DNA of 64,000 nucleotides from Metabacillus crassostreae (GCF_016908395.1 NZ_JAFBDU010000003.1:186001-250000); one strand, 5' to 3'; counted from the stretch's first letter, positions 11,290 to 20,856 are shown. The notes: generated by a model from the letters alone, not told the origin. Numbers and translations are program-made.

Positions 11290-11540
11290 GCATAAGCAAA
11301 GGGTCAGACCCCAACAGAACGGTATATAGCTTTTAGGATACAAAAAGCCTATATTTTGTTTTCTGTTGATAAAGTCAAACCCTTTGTATGAAACTCTAAT
11401 TTAAGTTTTTTGATTGTTTATGTAAAGTGATTTTTATATCAGAAACTGTATTTACTGGGAGTAAGTCGTACCTACTAAGCCTGACTTGCAGAGTGCAGAC
11501 TTTTACCAGTAAACCCCACAGTAGATTGTCTTCCGCTAAA
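11290..11540. other. xseA-folD gap with a possible decayed repeat
   Basis: No gene is visible. Around 11295-11395 there are two loosely inverted GTCAGACCC / GTCAAACCC tracts. Around 11455-11535 the pattern AAGCCTGACTT...AACCCCACAG...GTCTTCCGCT resembles degenerate pieces of the GC-rich repeat found elsewhere in the window. Confidence 0.3.
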
Positions 11541-11544
11541 AACA

Positions 11545-12402
11545 TCACTTTTTCGTAAGAAATTGTTTTGCAGATTGTACTGTGTTATGAGCAAGCATAG
11601 TAATTGTCATTGGACCAACTCCACCAGGAACCGGAGTAAGGTAGCTTGCCACTTCCTTAGCTTCATCAAAAACTACATCTCCACAAAGTTTACCTGTATC
11701 AAGTCGGTTAACTCCTACGTCTATAACAACAGCTCCAGGTTTAATGTCTTCACCTTTAATAAAATTAGCTCGTCCTACAGCGGCAACTAAAATATCAGCT
11801 TCTTTTGTATAAGAAGAAAGATCTTTTGTTTTTGAATGACAATATGTTACAGTCGCATGTTCATTTAGTAGGAGCTGTCCTACAGGTTTACCAACTATAT
11901 TACTTCTTCCAACAACAACAACATTCTTCCCGGCGATTTCAACACCAACAGATTTGATCATTTCAACGATTCCAGCTGGTGTACAAGGTAAAAACGTTTC
12001 TTGGCCAGTCATCATACGTCCAATATTTACTGGGTGGAATCCATCAACATCCTTTAGAGGAGAAATTGTCTCCACAACAGCTGTTTCATCGATATGAGCA
12101 GGAAGTGGAAGTTGAACTAAAATTCCATGATACTCATCATTGTTGTTGTAATTTCCAATTACATCAAGCAATTCCTTTTCTGTAAATGATTCTGGGTAGT
12201 GCTCTAACTGAAAGCCTACTCCAATCTCTTCTGCAGCCTTTTGTTTTCCTCTAATATAAGATAGTGATGCAGGATTATCTCCTACTAAAATAACAACAAG
12301 CTTAGGAAGTAAACCCTTCTCTTTAATTTCTTCTACTTCTTTAGCTAGTTCGTTTCTTTTTGATGTGGATAATTGCTTTCCATCAATTATGATTGCTGCC
12401 AT
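11545..12402 (-). CDS. folD: Bifunctional methylenetetrahydrofolate dehydrogenase/cyclohydrolase FolD
   Basis: Interconverts 5,10-methylene-THF and 10-formyl-THF in one-carbon metabolism. The 285-residue product has the signature segments SYIRGKQKAAEEIG with the catalytic-type Lys, VQLPLPAHID, the NADP-binding Rossmann motif VVVVGRSNIVGKPVGQLL (about 160-177) and C-terminal PVPGGVGPMTITML. It follows nusB by 26 bp on the same strand, the standard nusB-folD pairing. Confidence 0.97.
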   Translation of the reverse strand: MAAIIIDGKQLSTSKRNELAKEVEEIKEKGLLPKLVVILVGDNPASLSYIRGKQKAAEEIGVGFQLEHYPESFTEKELLDVIGNYNNNDEYHGILVQLPLPAHIDETAVVETISPLKDVDGFHPVNIGRMMTGQETFLPCTPAGIVEMIKSVGVEIAGKNVVVVGRSNIVGKPVGQLLLNEHATVTYCHSKTKDLSSYTKEADILVAAVGRANFIKGEDIKPGAVVIDVGVNRLDTGKLCGDVVFDEAKEVASYLTPVPGGVGPMTITMLAHNTVQSAKQFLTKK

Positions 12403-12428
12403 TCCTAATTCCTCCTCGATACTAGTGA

Positions 12429-12821
12429 TTAACCCTCTAGGTTTTGTTTAATTTTAGAGAGAACACCGTTGACGAATTTACTAGAATGATCATCCCCGAA
12501 TGCTTTAGCCAACTCAACCGCTTCATCAATTGTTACATTTTTCGGAATATCTTCTTCGTATTTCAATTCATATGCTGCCATACGTAGAATTGTAATATCA
12601 ATATTAGCTAACCGATCGATTGTCCAATTTTTTAAATGGGGTGTAATGAGTTCGTCTAATTCTACTTCATGCTCAATAGAACCAAAAACAAGCTTATTCA
12701 TAAATTCATCTTGATTTCCTTCTTCTAACGCATGTTCGATTGCTTCGTTCGGATCTGTATCACTTACATTCACTTGAAATAACGCCTGTAGTGCCTTTTC
12801 TCTCGCTGTTCTTCGCTTCAT
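12429..12821 (-). CDS. nusB: Transcription antitermination factor NusB
   Basis: Small all-helical RNA-binding protein that with NusE (S10) binds boxA in rRNA leaders. The 130-residue product has the arginine-rich N-terminus MKRRTAREKALQALFQ, the central YELKYEEDIPKNVTIDEAVELAK and the closing FVNGVLSKI of the family. It is transcribed toward folD. Confidence 0.96.
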   Translation of the reverse strand: MKRRTAREKALQALFQVNVSDTDPNEAIEHALEEGNQDEFMNKLVFGSIEHEVELDELITPHLKNWTIDRLANIDITILRMAAYELKYEEDIPKNVTIDEAVELAKAFGDDHSSKFVNGVLSKIKQNLEG

Positions 12822-13192
12822 TCTTTACTTGCTCCTTTAATGTTTAAAAATGTCGAAAATGTCATAAAGTGATCATACCATATCTGTCTTTTAGATTCAT
12901 GCCGAAAATGGATTGTTTTACATATTTCCCATATGAAAAGGCTTTTATTTTCTTGTTCTCTTTAAACTTAGCTGCTGATCTCCTTAGATGCTTTTGCTTC
13001 CTCATGGAAAATAATCTATTTTACTACCCGGGAGCCTTCACGTAAGCTAAGCTCTAGTGATCTCTCATCTCCCTACTAAAACAACTAATCCGTTTCTCCT
13101 TTATTCAATAATCTTGGATGTTTAAACAAGTTCTATACCTAATACATGGATAAACCCCAAATAATTTTGATTTCAAGAGCAAATTTAAAACA
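12822..13192. other. Gap between nusB and yqhY
   Basis: About 370 bp without a credible gene. Around 13025-13075 the stretch GGGAGCC...GATCTCTCATCTCCC is GC-richer than its surroundings and may be a decayed copy of the palindromic intergenic repeat. The nusB promoter should lie near the left-hand end of nusB but is not obvious. Confidence 0.3.
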
Positions 13193-13230
13193 AATAAAAC
13201 CAAAGGAGTCTAACCCTCTGGTTTTAATTT
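13193..13230 (-). terminator. Terminator of the accB-accC-yqhY unit
   Basis: Minus-strand AAAACCAGAGG pairs with CCTTTGGTTTT around GTTAGACT and runs into TATTT. It lies 39 bp past the yqhY stop. Confidence 0.75.
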
Positions 13231-13268
13231 GCTTCTATCTCTATTTTAATTAATGTAGAAATAACCTT

Positions 13269-13679
13269 TTACATTTCTTGATCTATTTCAACATCCTGAG
13301 TTTTTGTTTCGAATTGGATTCCTACAACATGAATGTTTACTTCGTTCACTTCTAAAGCAGTCATGTTAAGTAATGCCTGACGGATATTGTCTTGAATTTT
13401 TTGTGCAACTGTTGGAATTGAAACACCGAAAATCATCACACAATACACTTCAATAATAATACCTTCTTCTGTAAGATCCACTTTTACACCTTTACCGTGG
13501 TTTTTCTTACCAAGTCGTTCAACAACACCTGCAGCAAAATTACCGCGCATTGAAGCAACGCCTTCAATTTCAGAAGCTGCAATACCCGCGATTACTTCAA
13601 TTACCTCTGGAGCAATTTCCACCTTGCCTAAACCATTGTTTTCTTGATTCATTTCTAATACATTATTTGTATCTTTCAA
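13269..13679 (-). CDS. yqhY: Asp23/Gls24-family protein YqhY
   Basis: Member of the Asp23/Gls24 (DUF322) family; in Firmicutes yqhY is conserved next to accB-accC and has been linked to control of acetyl-CoA carboxylase activity. The 136-residue product shows the domain landmarks GKVEIAPEVIEVIAGIAASEIEGV and VEVYCVMIFGVSIPTVAQKIQ-like segments, with a C-terminal VNEVNIHVVGI. It follows accC by 24 bp, so it is probably co-transcribed. The precise biochemical role is not evident from the sequence. Confidence 0.92.
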   Translation of the reverse strand: MKDTNNVLEMNQENNGLGKVEIAPEVIEVIAGIAASEIEGVASMRGNFAAGVVERLGKKNHGKGVKVDLTEEGIIIEVYCVMIFGVSIPTVAQKIQDNIRQALLNMTALEVNEVNIHVVGIQFETKTQDVEIDQEM

Positions 13680-13703
13680 GGTTTTAGCACCTCCATGTGT
13701 TTT

Positions 13704-15056
13704 TTACGATTCCATTACTTTATATAATTCAAGGAATTTTGTATTAAAATCCCCACTTACAAATTTTTCATGCTCTAATAATTTTAAATGGAACGGAATT
13801 GTTGTAGAAATACCTTCTATCACAAATTCACTTAATGCACGCTTCATTCGTGCAATCGCTTCTTCCCTTGTTGCGCCATATGTGATCAATTTTGCGATCA
13901 TTGAATCATAGTATGGTGGGATTGAATAGCCTGGATATACTGCTGAGTCTACTCTAACACCTAGACCACCTGGCGGCAAGTACATCGCGATTTTCCCTGG
14001 TGAAGGCATGAAATTTTTAGCTGGGTTCTCTGCATTAATACGACACTCAATTGACCATCCGTTAAAGGTAACCTCTTCTTGAGTAACAGATAATTTCTCA
14101 CCAGATGCAACTTTGATTTGTTCCTTAATTAAATCAATTCCTGTCACCATTTCAGTTACGGGATGCTCTACTTGAATTCGTGTATTCATTTCCATGAAAT
14201 AAAACTTCTTATTTACATGGTCGAAGATGAATTCAACTGTACCTGCACCAGTGTATGCTACTGCTTCAGCAGCCTTTACAGCTGCTTCTCCCATTTGCGC
14301 ACGTATTTCTTGATCAAGTGCTGGTGATGGAGTTTCTTCAATTAGTTTTTGTAGCCTTCTCTGAATTGAACAATCACGTTCACCTAAATGAATCGTATTA
14401 CCATGTGTATCTGCCATTACTTGAATTTCAACATGGCGGAAATCCTCAATATATTTCTCAATATAAACACCAGGATTACCAAAGGCTGTTGCAGCTTCTT
14501 GTTGTGTAATTTGAATACCTTTGATTAGTGCTTGCTCATCAGCTGCTACACGGATACCTTTTCCACCGCCACCTGCTGTTGCTTTAATTATAACAGGATA
14601 GCCCATGTCATTGGCTAATTTTTTTGCGTCTTCAACGTCTTCTATAATTCCTTTTGAACCAGGAACAATTGGAACGCCAGCTTTACGCATTGTTTCCCTT
14701 GCCACATCTTTTGTACCCATTTTAGAAATCGCATCTGCACTCGGGCCAACAAAAATGATATTACACTCACTACAAAGCTCTGCAAAATCAGCATTTTCTG
14801 CTAAAAATCCATAACCAGGGTGAATGGCATCACTTTCTGTCAATTTTGCGACACTAATAATATTTGTGAAATTTAAATAACTATCTTTTGATAGCTTTGG
14901 TCCAATACAATAAGCTTCATCAGCCAGTTGGACATGTAATGCTTCACGATCAGCTTCTGAAAAAACTGCTACAGTTTCTATATCAAGTTCTTTACATGCT
15001 CGAATAATTCGAACTGCAATTTCTCCTCTGTTGGCAATAAGTAATTTCTTTATCAT
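13704..15056 (-). CDS. accC: Acetyl-CoA carboxylase, biotin carboxylase subunit
   Basis: ATP-grasp enzyme that carboxylates biotin on AccB for malonyl-CoA synthesis. The 450-residue product starts with the biotin carboxylase N-domain [20 protein letters not shown]. The ATP-grasp glycine loop [11 protein letters not shown] is at about 160-170, catalytic and metal-binding residues are in [16 protein letters not shown] and [13 protein letters not shown], and the C-terminal domain ends at ELYKVMES. It lies 12 bp after accB. Confidence 0.97.
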   Translation of the reverse strand: MIKKLLIANRGEIAVRIIRACKELDIETVAVFSEADREALHVQLADEAYCIGPKLSKDSYLNFTNIISVAKLTESDAIHPGYGFLAENADFAELCSECNIIFVGPSADAISKMGTKDVARETMRKAGVPIVPGSKGIIEDVEDAKKLANDMGYPVIIKATAGGGGKGIRVAADEQALIKGIQITQQEAATAFGNPGVYIEKYIEDFRHVEIQVMADTHGNTIHLGERDCSIQRRLQKLIEETPSPALDQEIRAQMGEAAVKAAEAVAYTGAGTVEFIFDHVNKKFYFMEMNTRIQVEHPVTEMVTGIDLIKEQIKVASGEKLSVTQEEVTFNGWSIECRINAENPAKNFMPSPGKIAMYLPPGGLGVRVDSAVYPGYSIPPYYDSMIAKLITYGATREEAIARMKRALSEFVIEGISTTIPFHLKLLEHEKFVSGDFNTKFLELYKVMES

Positions 15057-15068
15057 TTTATAAGCTCC

Positions 15069-15578
15069 TTATTCAGGCTTTACAAGGAATAGAGGTTGGC
15101 CATACTCGACAAGTTGTCCATTTTGTACAAGTATTTCAACAATCTCACCCTTAACTTCAGCTTCAATTTCGTTAAAGAGTTTCATCGCTTCAACTATACA
15201 AACGACTGTTTCATTTGTCACCTTTGATCCAACTTCTACATAGTTACCAACATCTGGTGAAGATGCTGCATAAAAAGTTCCTACCATTGGTGAAGTGATT
15301 TTATGTAAATTTGATGTATCAGCACTTGCTTCAACTGTTTCCTCCTGCTTTACCGCTTCAACAACAGGTTGAGCAGCAGGTGCAGGTGCAGATTGTGTAA
15401 CTGGCTGTGCTTGAATTGTTTCAACAGCAGGTGCAACTGAGTTACGGACAACTGTTTCTACTTCTTGTAATTGTTTTTTCATTTTAATTTTTGTACCATC
15501 TTGATCAAATGAAAATTCGTTAATAGAAGATTGATCGATTAATTTAATGATCTCTCTTATTTCTTGTATTTTTAGCAT
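15069..15578 (-). CDS. accB: Acetyl-CoA carboxylase biotin carboxyl carrier protein
   Basis: Carries the biotin that shuttles CO2 between AccC and AccDA. The 169-residue product has an N-terminal segment ([16 protein letters not shown]), a flexible Ala/Pro/Gln/Val-rich linker (about 55-90) and a biotinyl domain whose acceptor Lys is in [19 protein letters not shown] at 15578 has the AAGGGGTG site seven bases upstream and matches the family N-terminus; a TTG six codons earlier would overlap that site. Confidence 0.96.
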   Translation of the reverse strand: MLKIQEIREIIKLIDQSSINEFSFDQDGTKIKMKKQLQEVETVVRNSVAPAVETIQAQPVTQSAPAPAAQPVVEAVKQEETVEASADTSNLHKITSPMVGTFYAASSPDVGNYVEVGSKVTNETVVCIVEAMKLFNEIEAEVKGEIVEILVQNGQLVEYGQPLFLVKPE

Positions 15579-15824
15579 GCTTAGGCACCCCTTCAATCAT
15601 ATAATCATGTATTAAAGTCAAAATACACGATCTCTTTAAAAATTATAATCTAGTACTAAAACTAAGTCTTATATTTCTATCTTACGATATAACCCTAAAC
15701 AAATTCAACAACAATTGTACCTATTTTATATCTAATCGAAGGAATAACTGTTTTATTTACTCCAAGATCTTTTGAAAATTGGATATAAATTCTAACTTTG
15801 TTGTTATAAATAAGTTTTGCTTAT

Positions 15825-15954
15825 GGTTGATTTCCGCTACAGGTTGCTCGCTTTCCGCGGGGCGGGCGGTGAGCTTCCTCGGCGCAAGCGCCTGTGGGAT
15901 CTCACCTGTCCCGCTGCTCCCGCAGGAGTCTCGCACCTTCCGCTACAATCAACC
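15825..15954. repeat. GC-rich palindromic intergenic repeat, copy 1
   Basis: A GC-rich block of about 130 bp in AT-rich surroundings, bounded by perfect inverted octamers GGTTGATT and AATCAACC. Internal landmarks shared with the other copies are CTCGCTTTCCGCGGGG, CGGCGCAAGCGCCTGTGG, GATCTCACCTGTCCC and CAGGAGTC. It sits between accB and spoIIIAH. Confidence 0.8.
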
Positions 15955-16195
15955 TAAAAAGTTTTCTCGTAAAATAACAGTAATATAAAACAACTTTTAT
16001 TAAGGCTTTTTTGTAAAATTTTGTTGCTATAGTTATCTGAAGAAAATAGCACTGTATAAAATTTATTGGCATCTTTTGTTTTAAAATCTTGCCTTCTAAA
16101 GGATAATCACCTTGTTGCTAAAGGGAAATTTAATTAATTAGCAACATAGCATTAATCCTTCAGAAAAGAGCCTTTATTAAAGTTTAAAAAGTATA

Positions 16196-16320
16196 GTGGA
16201 GTGTAGCGGAAGACACTTGACTCCTGCGGGTGAAGAGGAAAGGTCAAGACCCTACAGGCGTAGCCGATGAGCCTGACTTCCTCCCCGCGGAAAGGAAGTG
16301 TCTGCAGCGAAATGGAACGG
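16196..16320. repeat. GC-rich palindromic intergenic repeat, copy 2 (opposite orientation)
   Basis: Same family as copy 1, read in the opposite direction: GTGGAGTGTAGCGGAAGACACTTGACTCC at one end (split here by the reader as GTAGCGGAAGACACTTG plus ACTCC) and CCGCGGAAAGGAAGTGTC...AGCGAAATGGAACG at the other. It lies in the same accB-spoIIIAH gap, 240 bp from copy 1. The remainder of this gap holds no visible gene. Confidence 0.8.
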
Positions 16321-16464
16321 ATTCTATTCTTCCTAACAATTTTTTTAAGGCAGCAAAGTTGATAAAAACAATGATTTAAAAGAGAAATTCTTAAAGTTAT
16401 CTAAACACCCTATCGCACAAATGGCCAATCCCAATTATAGGATTGACCATTTGTTATTAATCTA

Positions 16465-17127
16465 TTACTGAGCAGGCTCAAATGTAACAATTACATCTTC
16501 CATATTATCCATCTCTTCACTTACAAGAGCCATAATTTTATTAGCAGAAGATTTGTCATGCTCTTTAGCTTTTATAGTAATTTTCACATTGTTACCATCT
16601 GCTCTTACTAAAGCATCTTCATAACCTTTTGATTTAATAAGCGTTTCAATAATGCTTTCTTTTTTCGCTGCATCAGTTAATGCTTCCATTTCATCATATG
16701 CATCGTTCTTTTCATTTGGAGAAGCATCATTACTTGCTACAATAGCTTGTAATTGCTCTTTTAACTCATTACGTTGATCATCTAATTGTAAACGAAGCTC
16801 TGTAAATAATTCATCACTTGCATTTGTTACACTAGAAATAACTGTTCCATCTTCAAATTCTTCTGTTTGAACTTCACCCTCAGCTTCAGCTTCTTCTCCC
16901 TTTTCAGTGCCTTCCTCTGTTCCTTCTTCAGCACCCTCTTCTTTTGCCGGTTGTTCTTCTGTTGCTCCTTCAGTTGTTTCTTCCGTTGCTGTAGCATCAT
17001 TTGCCTGTTCCTCACCAGTCATTGCCATATTACCTGCTCCACCTTCTGGACTTGTCACATAATACACAGATAAAACCACCACTAAACTTAGCATTGTTAA
17101 TAACCAAACTGTTTGTTTTTTCAACAT
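16465..17127 (-). CDS. spoIIIAH: Stage III sporulation protein AH
   Basis: Mother-cell component of the feeding-tube channel; its extracellular YscJ/FliF-like domain binds SpoIIQ from the forespore. The 220-residue product has an N-terminal membrane anchor (residues 5-25, TVWLLTMLSLVVVLSVYYV), a very acidic Glu/Thr/Gly-rich linker (about 38-90) that is unusually repetitive (EEGTEEGTEKGEE), then the conserved ring domain (about 100-215). It is last gene of the spoIIIA operon; an imperfect hairpin (AAATGGTCAATC / GATTGGCCATTT) lies just beyond the stop at about 16420-16455. Confidence 0.95.
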   Translation of the reverse strand: MLKKQTVWLLTMLSLVVVLSVYYVTSPEGGAGNMAMTGEEQANDATATEETTEGATEEQPAKEEGAEEGTEEGTEKGEEAEAEGEVQTEEFEDGTVISSVTNASDELFTELRLQLDDQRNELKEQLQAIVASNDASPNEKNDAYDEMEALTDAAKKESIIETLIKSKGYEDALVRADGNNVKITIKAKEHDKSSANKIMALVSEEMDNMEDVIVTFEPAQ

Positions 17128-17130
17128 AAT

Positions 17131-17790
17131 CTATTCATCCTCCTTCATTTTTTTCGAGACTACTGCTACTCGGTGACTTGAAACACCTAATACCCGAGTA
17201 ACTGATTCGATAATTGTTTTTTTTATATGAATGTTATCAGCCCCAGCAGCAGAAATTAGAACTCCACGAATTTCTGGTTTTTTCGTTTGTATAACAAGTG
17301 GAGTCTGTTTCTCACCATCCTGAATGATGACAACTTCTTCATCAATTGATTGATCTTCTACTTCTCTTGTTCCGCCTTCACGGTCGGTTTCTTTCGTTAC
17401 TTGCGTTTGATTTACCCGGTTTTTCTCGACAATTTTCTGAGCAGTTGCATCAACATTCACCACGACAGAAACATCTCCAACACCAGATATTGTTTCTAAC
17501 ACTTCTTTAAGCTGATTTTCATACTCATCTTCATAATCAGAGATGGAGCCTGAATTACTGCTTTTTTCTTGTTTAAAGACTTCGGTGCTTTCTTCTGTTG
17601 CACTTGTTGAAGCTGTAGGTAGAGCTTCTTGAGTTTGATTAGTATCACTAGTAAATAGATTACTAACGAGCATGAAAGCAATACCTAGGATAAAAACAAG
17701 AATAAAATAATGATATTTAGATGGTTTTTTAGAATCTGACTGGCCAAGTAAAGATTTCAGCTTTTGCATAAGCGTTTCTTTATTGCTCAT
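17131..17790 (-). CDS. spoIIIAG: Stage III sporulation protein AG
   Basis: Component of the SpoIIIA-SpoIIQ channel; SpoIIIAG forms a large ring with a secretin-like fold. The 219-residue product has one N-terminal transmembrane helix (about residues 27-45, YHYFILVFILGIAFMLVSN), a low-complexity linker, then the ring-forming domain with VLETISGVGDVSVVVNVDA and GVLISAAGADNIHIKKTIIESV. It overlaps spoIIIAF by 11 bases and is 3 bases before spoIIIAH, in keeping with tight coupling. Confidence 0.95.
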   Translation of the reverse strand: MSNKETLMQKLKSLLGQSDSKKPSKYHYFILVFILGIAFMLVSNLFTSDTNQTQEALPTASTSATEESTEVFKQEKSSNSGSISDYEDEYENQLKEVLETISGVGDVSVVVNVDATAQKIVEKNRVNQTQVTKETDREGGTREVEDQSIDEEVVIIQDGEKQTPLVIQTKKPEIRGVLISAAGADNIHIKKTIIESVTRVLGVSSHRVAVVSKKMKEDE

Positions 17791-18433
17791 CTAATGACTC
17801 CTCCCCCCTTTCCACTTGGAGTTTGATGACTTCTACTTCTACTTCCCAAATTTCTGCTAGTGCTGCTGCAATCTTTTCTGCATCCACTTCGTCTCCTGCA
17901 TCATCCTTTGGTATGACTCTTGATGTATCAATTGAAACCGGCTTAACGGTATCAACATCTCCATTTTCAACTACTTGATCCTGTTGATTCTTTTTTAGAA
18001 CCACCTGGATCTCTTGCAAATCTTTGTGAGACTGAATGTTTGCAACTTGGTTTGATTCGGAAAGAAGGATCTTATCAATCATGACATCATATTTATCCAC
18101 CAGCTCCTCGTCTGCCATTGTTTTCATTTGGACAGCCATCTGTTTTAAAATATATGCACGTTGTGAGGCTTGTATTTCTTTTTTTTGAAATTCTATTAAA
18201 TTTTTTGTGTTTTCGTTTTCAGAGGCTGATGTAATCGTAAATTCTGAGAGTACATCATTCATATCTTTTGAAAATAATTTAAAGATTGGATTAATAATAA
18301 CGATGATTAATAAGAGACTAATGACCATTTTTGCATACTTTTGCATCGATGAATTAGGTAAAAGAAGATCTATTACCACAGCCAGTAAAATAAATACGAT
18401 AATATTGGTGATCCATTCAGTTAAAAATGACAT
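17780..18433 (-). CDS. spoIIIAF: Stage III sporulation protein AF
   Basis: Mother-cell membrane protein of the SpoIIIA complex. The 217-residue product has two N-terminal transmembrane helices (about residues 8-25 and 34-53) followed by a soluble, charged domain with a ring-building-like fold in known homologues. It sits between spoIIIAE and spoIIIAG in the invariant operon order. Confidence 0.93.
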   Translation of the reverse strand: MSFLTEWITNIIVFILLAVVIDLLLPNSSMQKYAKMVISLLLIIVIINPIFKLFSKDMNDVLSEFTITSASENENTKNLIEFQKKEIQASQRAYILKQMAVQMKTMADEELVDKYDVMIDKILLSESNQVANIQSHKDLQEIQVVLKKNQQDQVVENGDVDTVKPVSIDTSRVIPKDDAGDEVDAEKIAAALAEIWEVEVEVIKLQVERGEESLDEQ

Positions 18434-18445
18434 AGTAGATTCCCC

Positions 18446-19660
18446 CTATCGCATCATAATCGTTAAATTACCAGCTGCTATGATGACAGTTAAACTCAAG
18501 AAAAACATCAATGAAACAATTGCTAATGCTGCAAAAATATAGATAACGCTTTTACTTATAATGTCCAAACAAGCAATAACTGGTCCACCACCAAGTGGCT
18601 GTAAAATGGAAGCAGCAAATTTATAAATGAAAGCTAAAGATAATACCTTTATTGCCGGGAAAGCTGCAATGAATAATAACACCGCCACTCCCAATACACC
18701 TACTGTATTTTTCAGTAAAACGGAAGCACTTATCACTGTATCAGTAGCATCTGTAAACATCCTTCCTAACACTGGTACAAAGTTTCCTGTTATAAACTTT
18801 GCCGTTCGAATAGTAATGCCATCCGTAATCGCTGCTGACGCTCCTTGAACAGAAATTACTCCGAGAAAAATAGTTAGGAAAGAAGCCAACAAGCCGATGC
18901 TTATATTTCTAAGTAATCCAGCAAGCTGGGTTACTTTATATTGATCTGTTAGCGTACTAACGATATATAATAATGCAGATAAGAAAAGCAGAGGTAATAC
19001 GATATTTTGGATCAGTAATCCACTTGTATTCATAAGGAAAATAATAACTGGATGGAAAAAAGCTGCAGAGGCAATACCACCTGCTGATGCCATTAATGCT
19101 AATAAAAGAGGAATTAAAGCCAAGATGAAGTTTGTCATCGCATGAATTGCATCATTTGTATATTCGATTGCTACATGAAAACTATTTAATGCAATAATAA
19201 TTAATACCATGTAAACAAGAGCGTATGCTACCTTACTTACTGTGCTTTGGTTAAACGCATTTTGTAATAATTGCAATAGCATACTAAAAATTGTTAATAG
19301 AATTAATGTGCCTAATAGCTTTCCATTTGCAATTAATTCATGAAACATAAATTTCAATAATGCTTTCATCCATTCTTGAAAGGATAATTCTTTTTCTCCA
19401 CTTAAAAACTGAAGTAAGCTTCCTTTTTGACTTTCAGGTAAAAACCCACCATACTCTGTCATGACTTTATCCCAGTAGGTTTTAATATCATCAATATCAA
19501 GCTGCTCCACTTGATCATTTACAAACGTATTAGGATCAACAGCTTCCGCTCCTTCAGTTTCTGTTTTATCTACCTGCTGAGGTGTTGTTAAAGCTTGTAC
19601 ATCTAATGGGTTTAATAGAAAGATAAAAAGTAGGGCAATGAAAGTAAGCACTTTTTTCAA
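18446..19660 (-). CDS. spoIIIAE: Stage III sporulation protein AE
   Basis: Polytopic membrane subunit of the SpoIIIA channel, thought to act as the export-gate-like part. The 404-residue product has a signal peptide (KKVLTFIALLFIFLLNPLDVQA), an extracellular acidic segment, then about eight hydrophobic helices from residue 110 to the end. TTG at 19660 follows GGAGGTGTGATTTA and gives a start directly before the signal peptide; a longer reading frame exists but adds a Cys/Trp-containing stretch not expected before a signal sequence. Confidence 0.94.
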   Translation of the reverse strand: MKKVLTFIALLFIFLLNPLDVQALTTPQQVDKTETEGAEAVDPNTFVNDQVEQLDIDDIKTYWDKVMTEYGGFLPESQKGSLLQFLSGEKELSFQEWMKALLKFMFHELIANGKLLGTLILLTIFSMLLQLLQNAFNQSTVSKVAYALVYMVLIIIALNSFHVAIEYTNDAIHAMTNFILALIPLLLALMASAGGIASAAFFHPVIIFLMNTSGLLIQNIVLPLLFLSALLYIVSTLTDQYKVTQLAGLLRNISIGLLASFLTIFLGVISVQGASAAITDGITIRTAKFITGNFVPVLGRMFTDATDTVISASVLLKNTVGVLGVAVLLFIAAFPAIKVLSLAFIYKFAASILQPLGGGPVIACLDIISKSVIYIFAALAIVSLMFFLSLTVIIAAGNLTIMMR

Positions 19661-19705
19661 TAAATCACACCTCCAGCTAAACACTTTCTAGTAATCTATC
19701 TATTT

Positions 19706-20098
19706 TTAAGTACCTGGAATCATTTCAAGAACTGTTTCGATAATTACTGTTAAAATTGGTATCGCCATTGTAAGAATTAAGATTTTTCCACCTAATTCAA
19801 TTTTTGAGGCAATCGCACCTTGTCCAGCATCCTTCGTAATTTGGGCACCAAACTCAGCTATATAGGCAATACCAATAATCTTTAGGATTGTTTCTACATA
19901 GATTAAATTCACATTCGCATTTAAGGCTATTCGTTCAACCATTCGAATGATTTCATAAACTTGATCTATTAAAAACAAAAAAATAACACATCCAACAAAC
20001 ACAACAAGCATAAAGGCAAAGGTAGGTTTTTGTTCTTTAACGATTAAGGCTAGAAATGTAGCGATTAATCCTAGGCCAACTATTTGGATAATTTCGAT
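19706..20098 (-). CDS. spoIIIAD: Stage III sporulation protein AD (probable ATC start)
   Basis: Small polytopic membrane subunit of the SpoIIIA channel. The conserved body (VDQVYEIIRM-like loop, NVNLIYVETILKIIGIAYIAEFGAQ) is clear. The first ATG in frame (20011) is inside the conserved region, but the frame stays open upstream and encodes EIIQIVGLGLIATFLALIV, the expected N-terminal helix. No ATG, GTG or TTG precedes it. An ATC at 20098, eight bases after AAAGGGGG, would give MEIIQIVGLG and 130 residues, close to the family length. I therefore call the non-canonical ATC; CTC at 20104 or ATT at 20092 are alternatives, and a sequencing error is possible. Confidence 0.85.
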   Translation of the reverse strand: MEIIQIVGLGLIATFLALIVKEQKPTFAFMLVVFVGCVIFLFLIDQVYEIIRMVERIALNANVNLIYVETILKIIGIAYIAEFGAQITKDAGQGAIASKIELGGKILILTMAIPILTVIIETVLEMIPGT

Positions 20099-20112
20099 TG
20101 AGAGCGCCCCCT

Positions 20113-20319
20113 TTACCCTTGGAAAAGAAAGACAGATTTAATCTTTTTAAATAAGTCATCTACAATTGATGCCACCATAAACAAAATATAAATAAAGCCA
20201 ATAAGAGTAACCCATTGTGCATATTCCTTTTTTCCCATTTGATCTAAAATTGTGTGAAGGAATGCAACGACGATTCCTATCCCGGCAATTTGAAAGATCG
20301 TGTTAATATCTACGCCCAT
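20113..20319 (-). CDS. spoIIIAC: Stage III sporulation protein AC
   Basis: A 68-residue protein with two transmembrane helices (about residues 7-24 and 36-54), matching the family pattern MGVDINTIFQIAGIGIVVAFLHT. It is a membrane subunit of the mother-cell SpoIIIA complex. Its stop codon overlaps the ribosome-binding site of spoIIIAD. Confidence 0.95.
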   Translation of the reverse strand: MGVDINTIFQIAGIGIVVAFLHTILDQMGKKEYAQWVTLIGFIYILFMVASIVDDLFKKIKSVFLFQG

Positions 20320-20340
20320 TGCTAAGACTCCCTTCGACTA

Positions 20341-20856
20341 CTACATCAATAAAATAACTAACAATACTCCTGTTAAAACACCTAAACTTCTAACCATTCG
20401 CTCATATCTTGTTTGTCGATCAATTGCATCTGCTTCTTCTCGTTCAAGATGTGTTAATGTTAATTTAATATGCTTTTGTTGCGAAATACGATCATGCTGT
20501 CCTAAGGTTTCTCCAAACTGTTTTAAAACCTCGTATTCACCTTGTTTAAATGCTGTAAACTTCCATATATCTTGAAGACTCTCTTCCCATGCCACCTTTA
20601 CACTTGTATGACCCTTAGTTAATTTTTCAGCAAATTGTTCAAAAAACCACGCTAACGGTTTTGGTGTTTGCTTGGAAATATTTTGTGCTGCGACAATTAA
20701 AGAGGTATGTCCATACATTATCTCCGCTTCTAGGGATTGAAGAGCAACCTTTAGCTGCCTAATCTGGCGTGTTCTTTCGCTCAAATGCTTGGCAGCTTCA
20801 AACCCAACCCATGTTGTGGCAATGACAATTAAAATCGCACCGACCCACTTAATCAT
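20341..20856 (-). CDS. spoIIIAB: Stage III sporulation protein AB
   Basis: A 171-residue protein resembling type II secretion GspF-like proteins, with N-terminal (about 1-18) and C-terminal (about 150-170) hydrophobic helices around a soluble helical domain (FEAAKHLSERTRQIRQLK...LEAEIMYG). It probably pairs with the SpoIIIAA ATPase. It overlaps spoIIIAA by four bases. Confidence 0.95.
   Translation of the reverse strand: MIKWVGAILIVIATTWVGFEAAKHLSERTRQIRQLKVALQSLEAEIMYGHTSLIVAAQNISKQTPKPLAWFFEQFAEKLTKGHTSVKVAWEESLQDIWKFTAFKQGEYEVLKQFGETLGQHDRISQQKHIKLTLTHLEREEADAIDRQTRYERMVRSLGVLTGVLLVILLM

Noticed and set aside
12822-13192. Further copy of the GC-rich repeat between nusB and yqhY
   Set aside because: Only short, scattered similarity to the intact copies; could be chance, so not listed as a repeat.
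16827-17073. Reading frames over the acidic linker of spoIIIAH in other frames
   Set aside because: The repetitive GAA/GAG codons of the linker keep other frames open by composition; they lack ribosome sites and overlap a clear gene.
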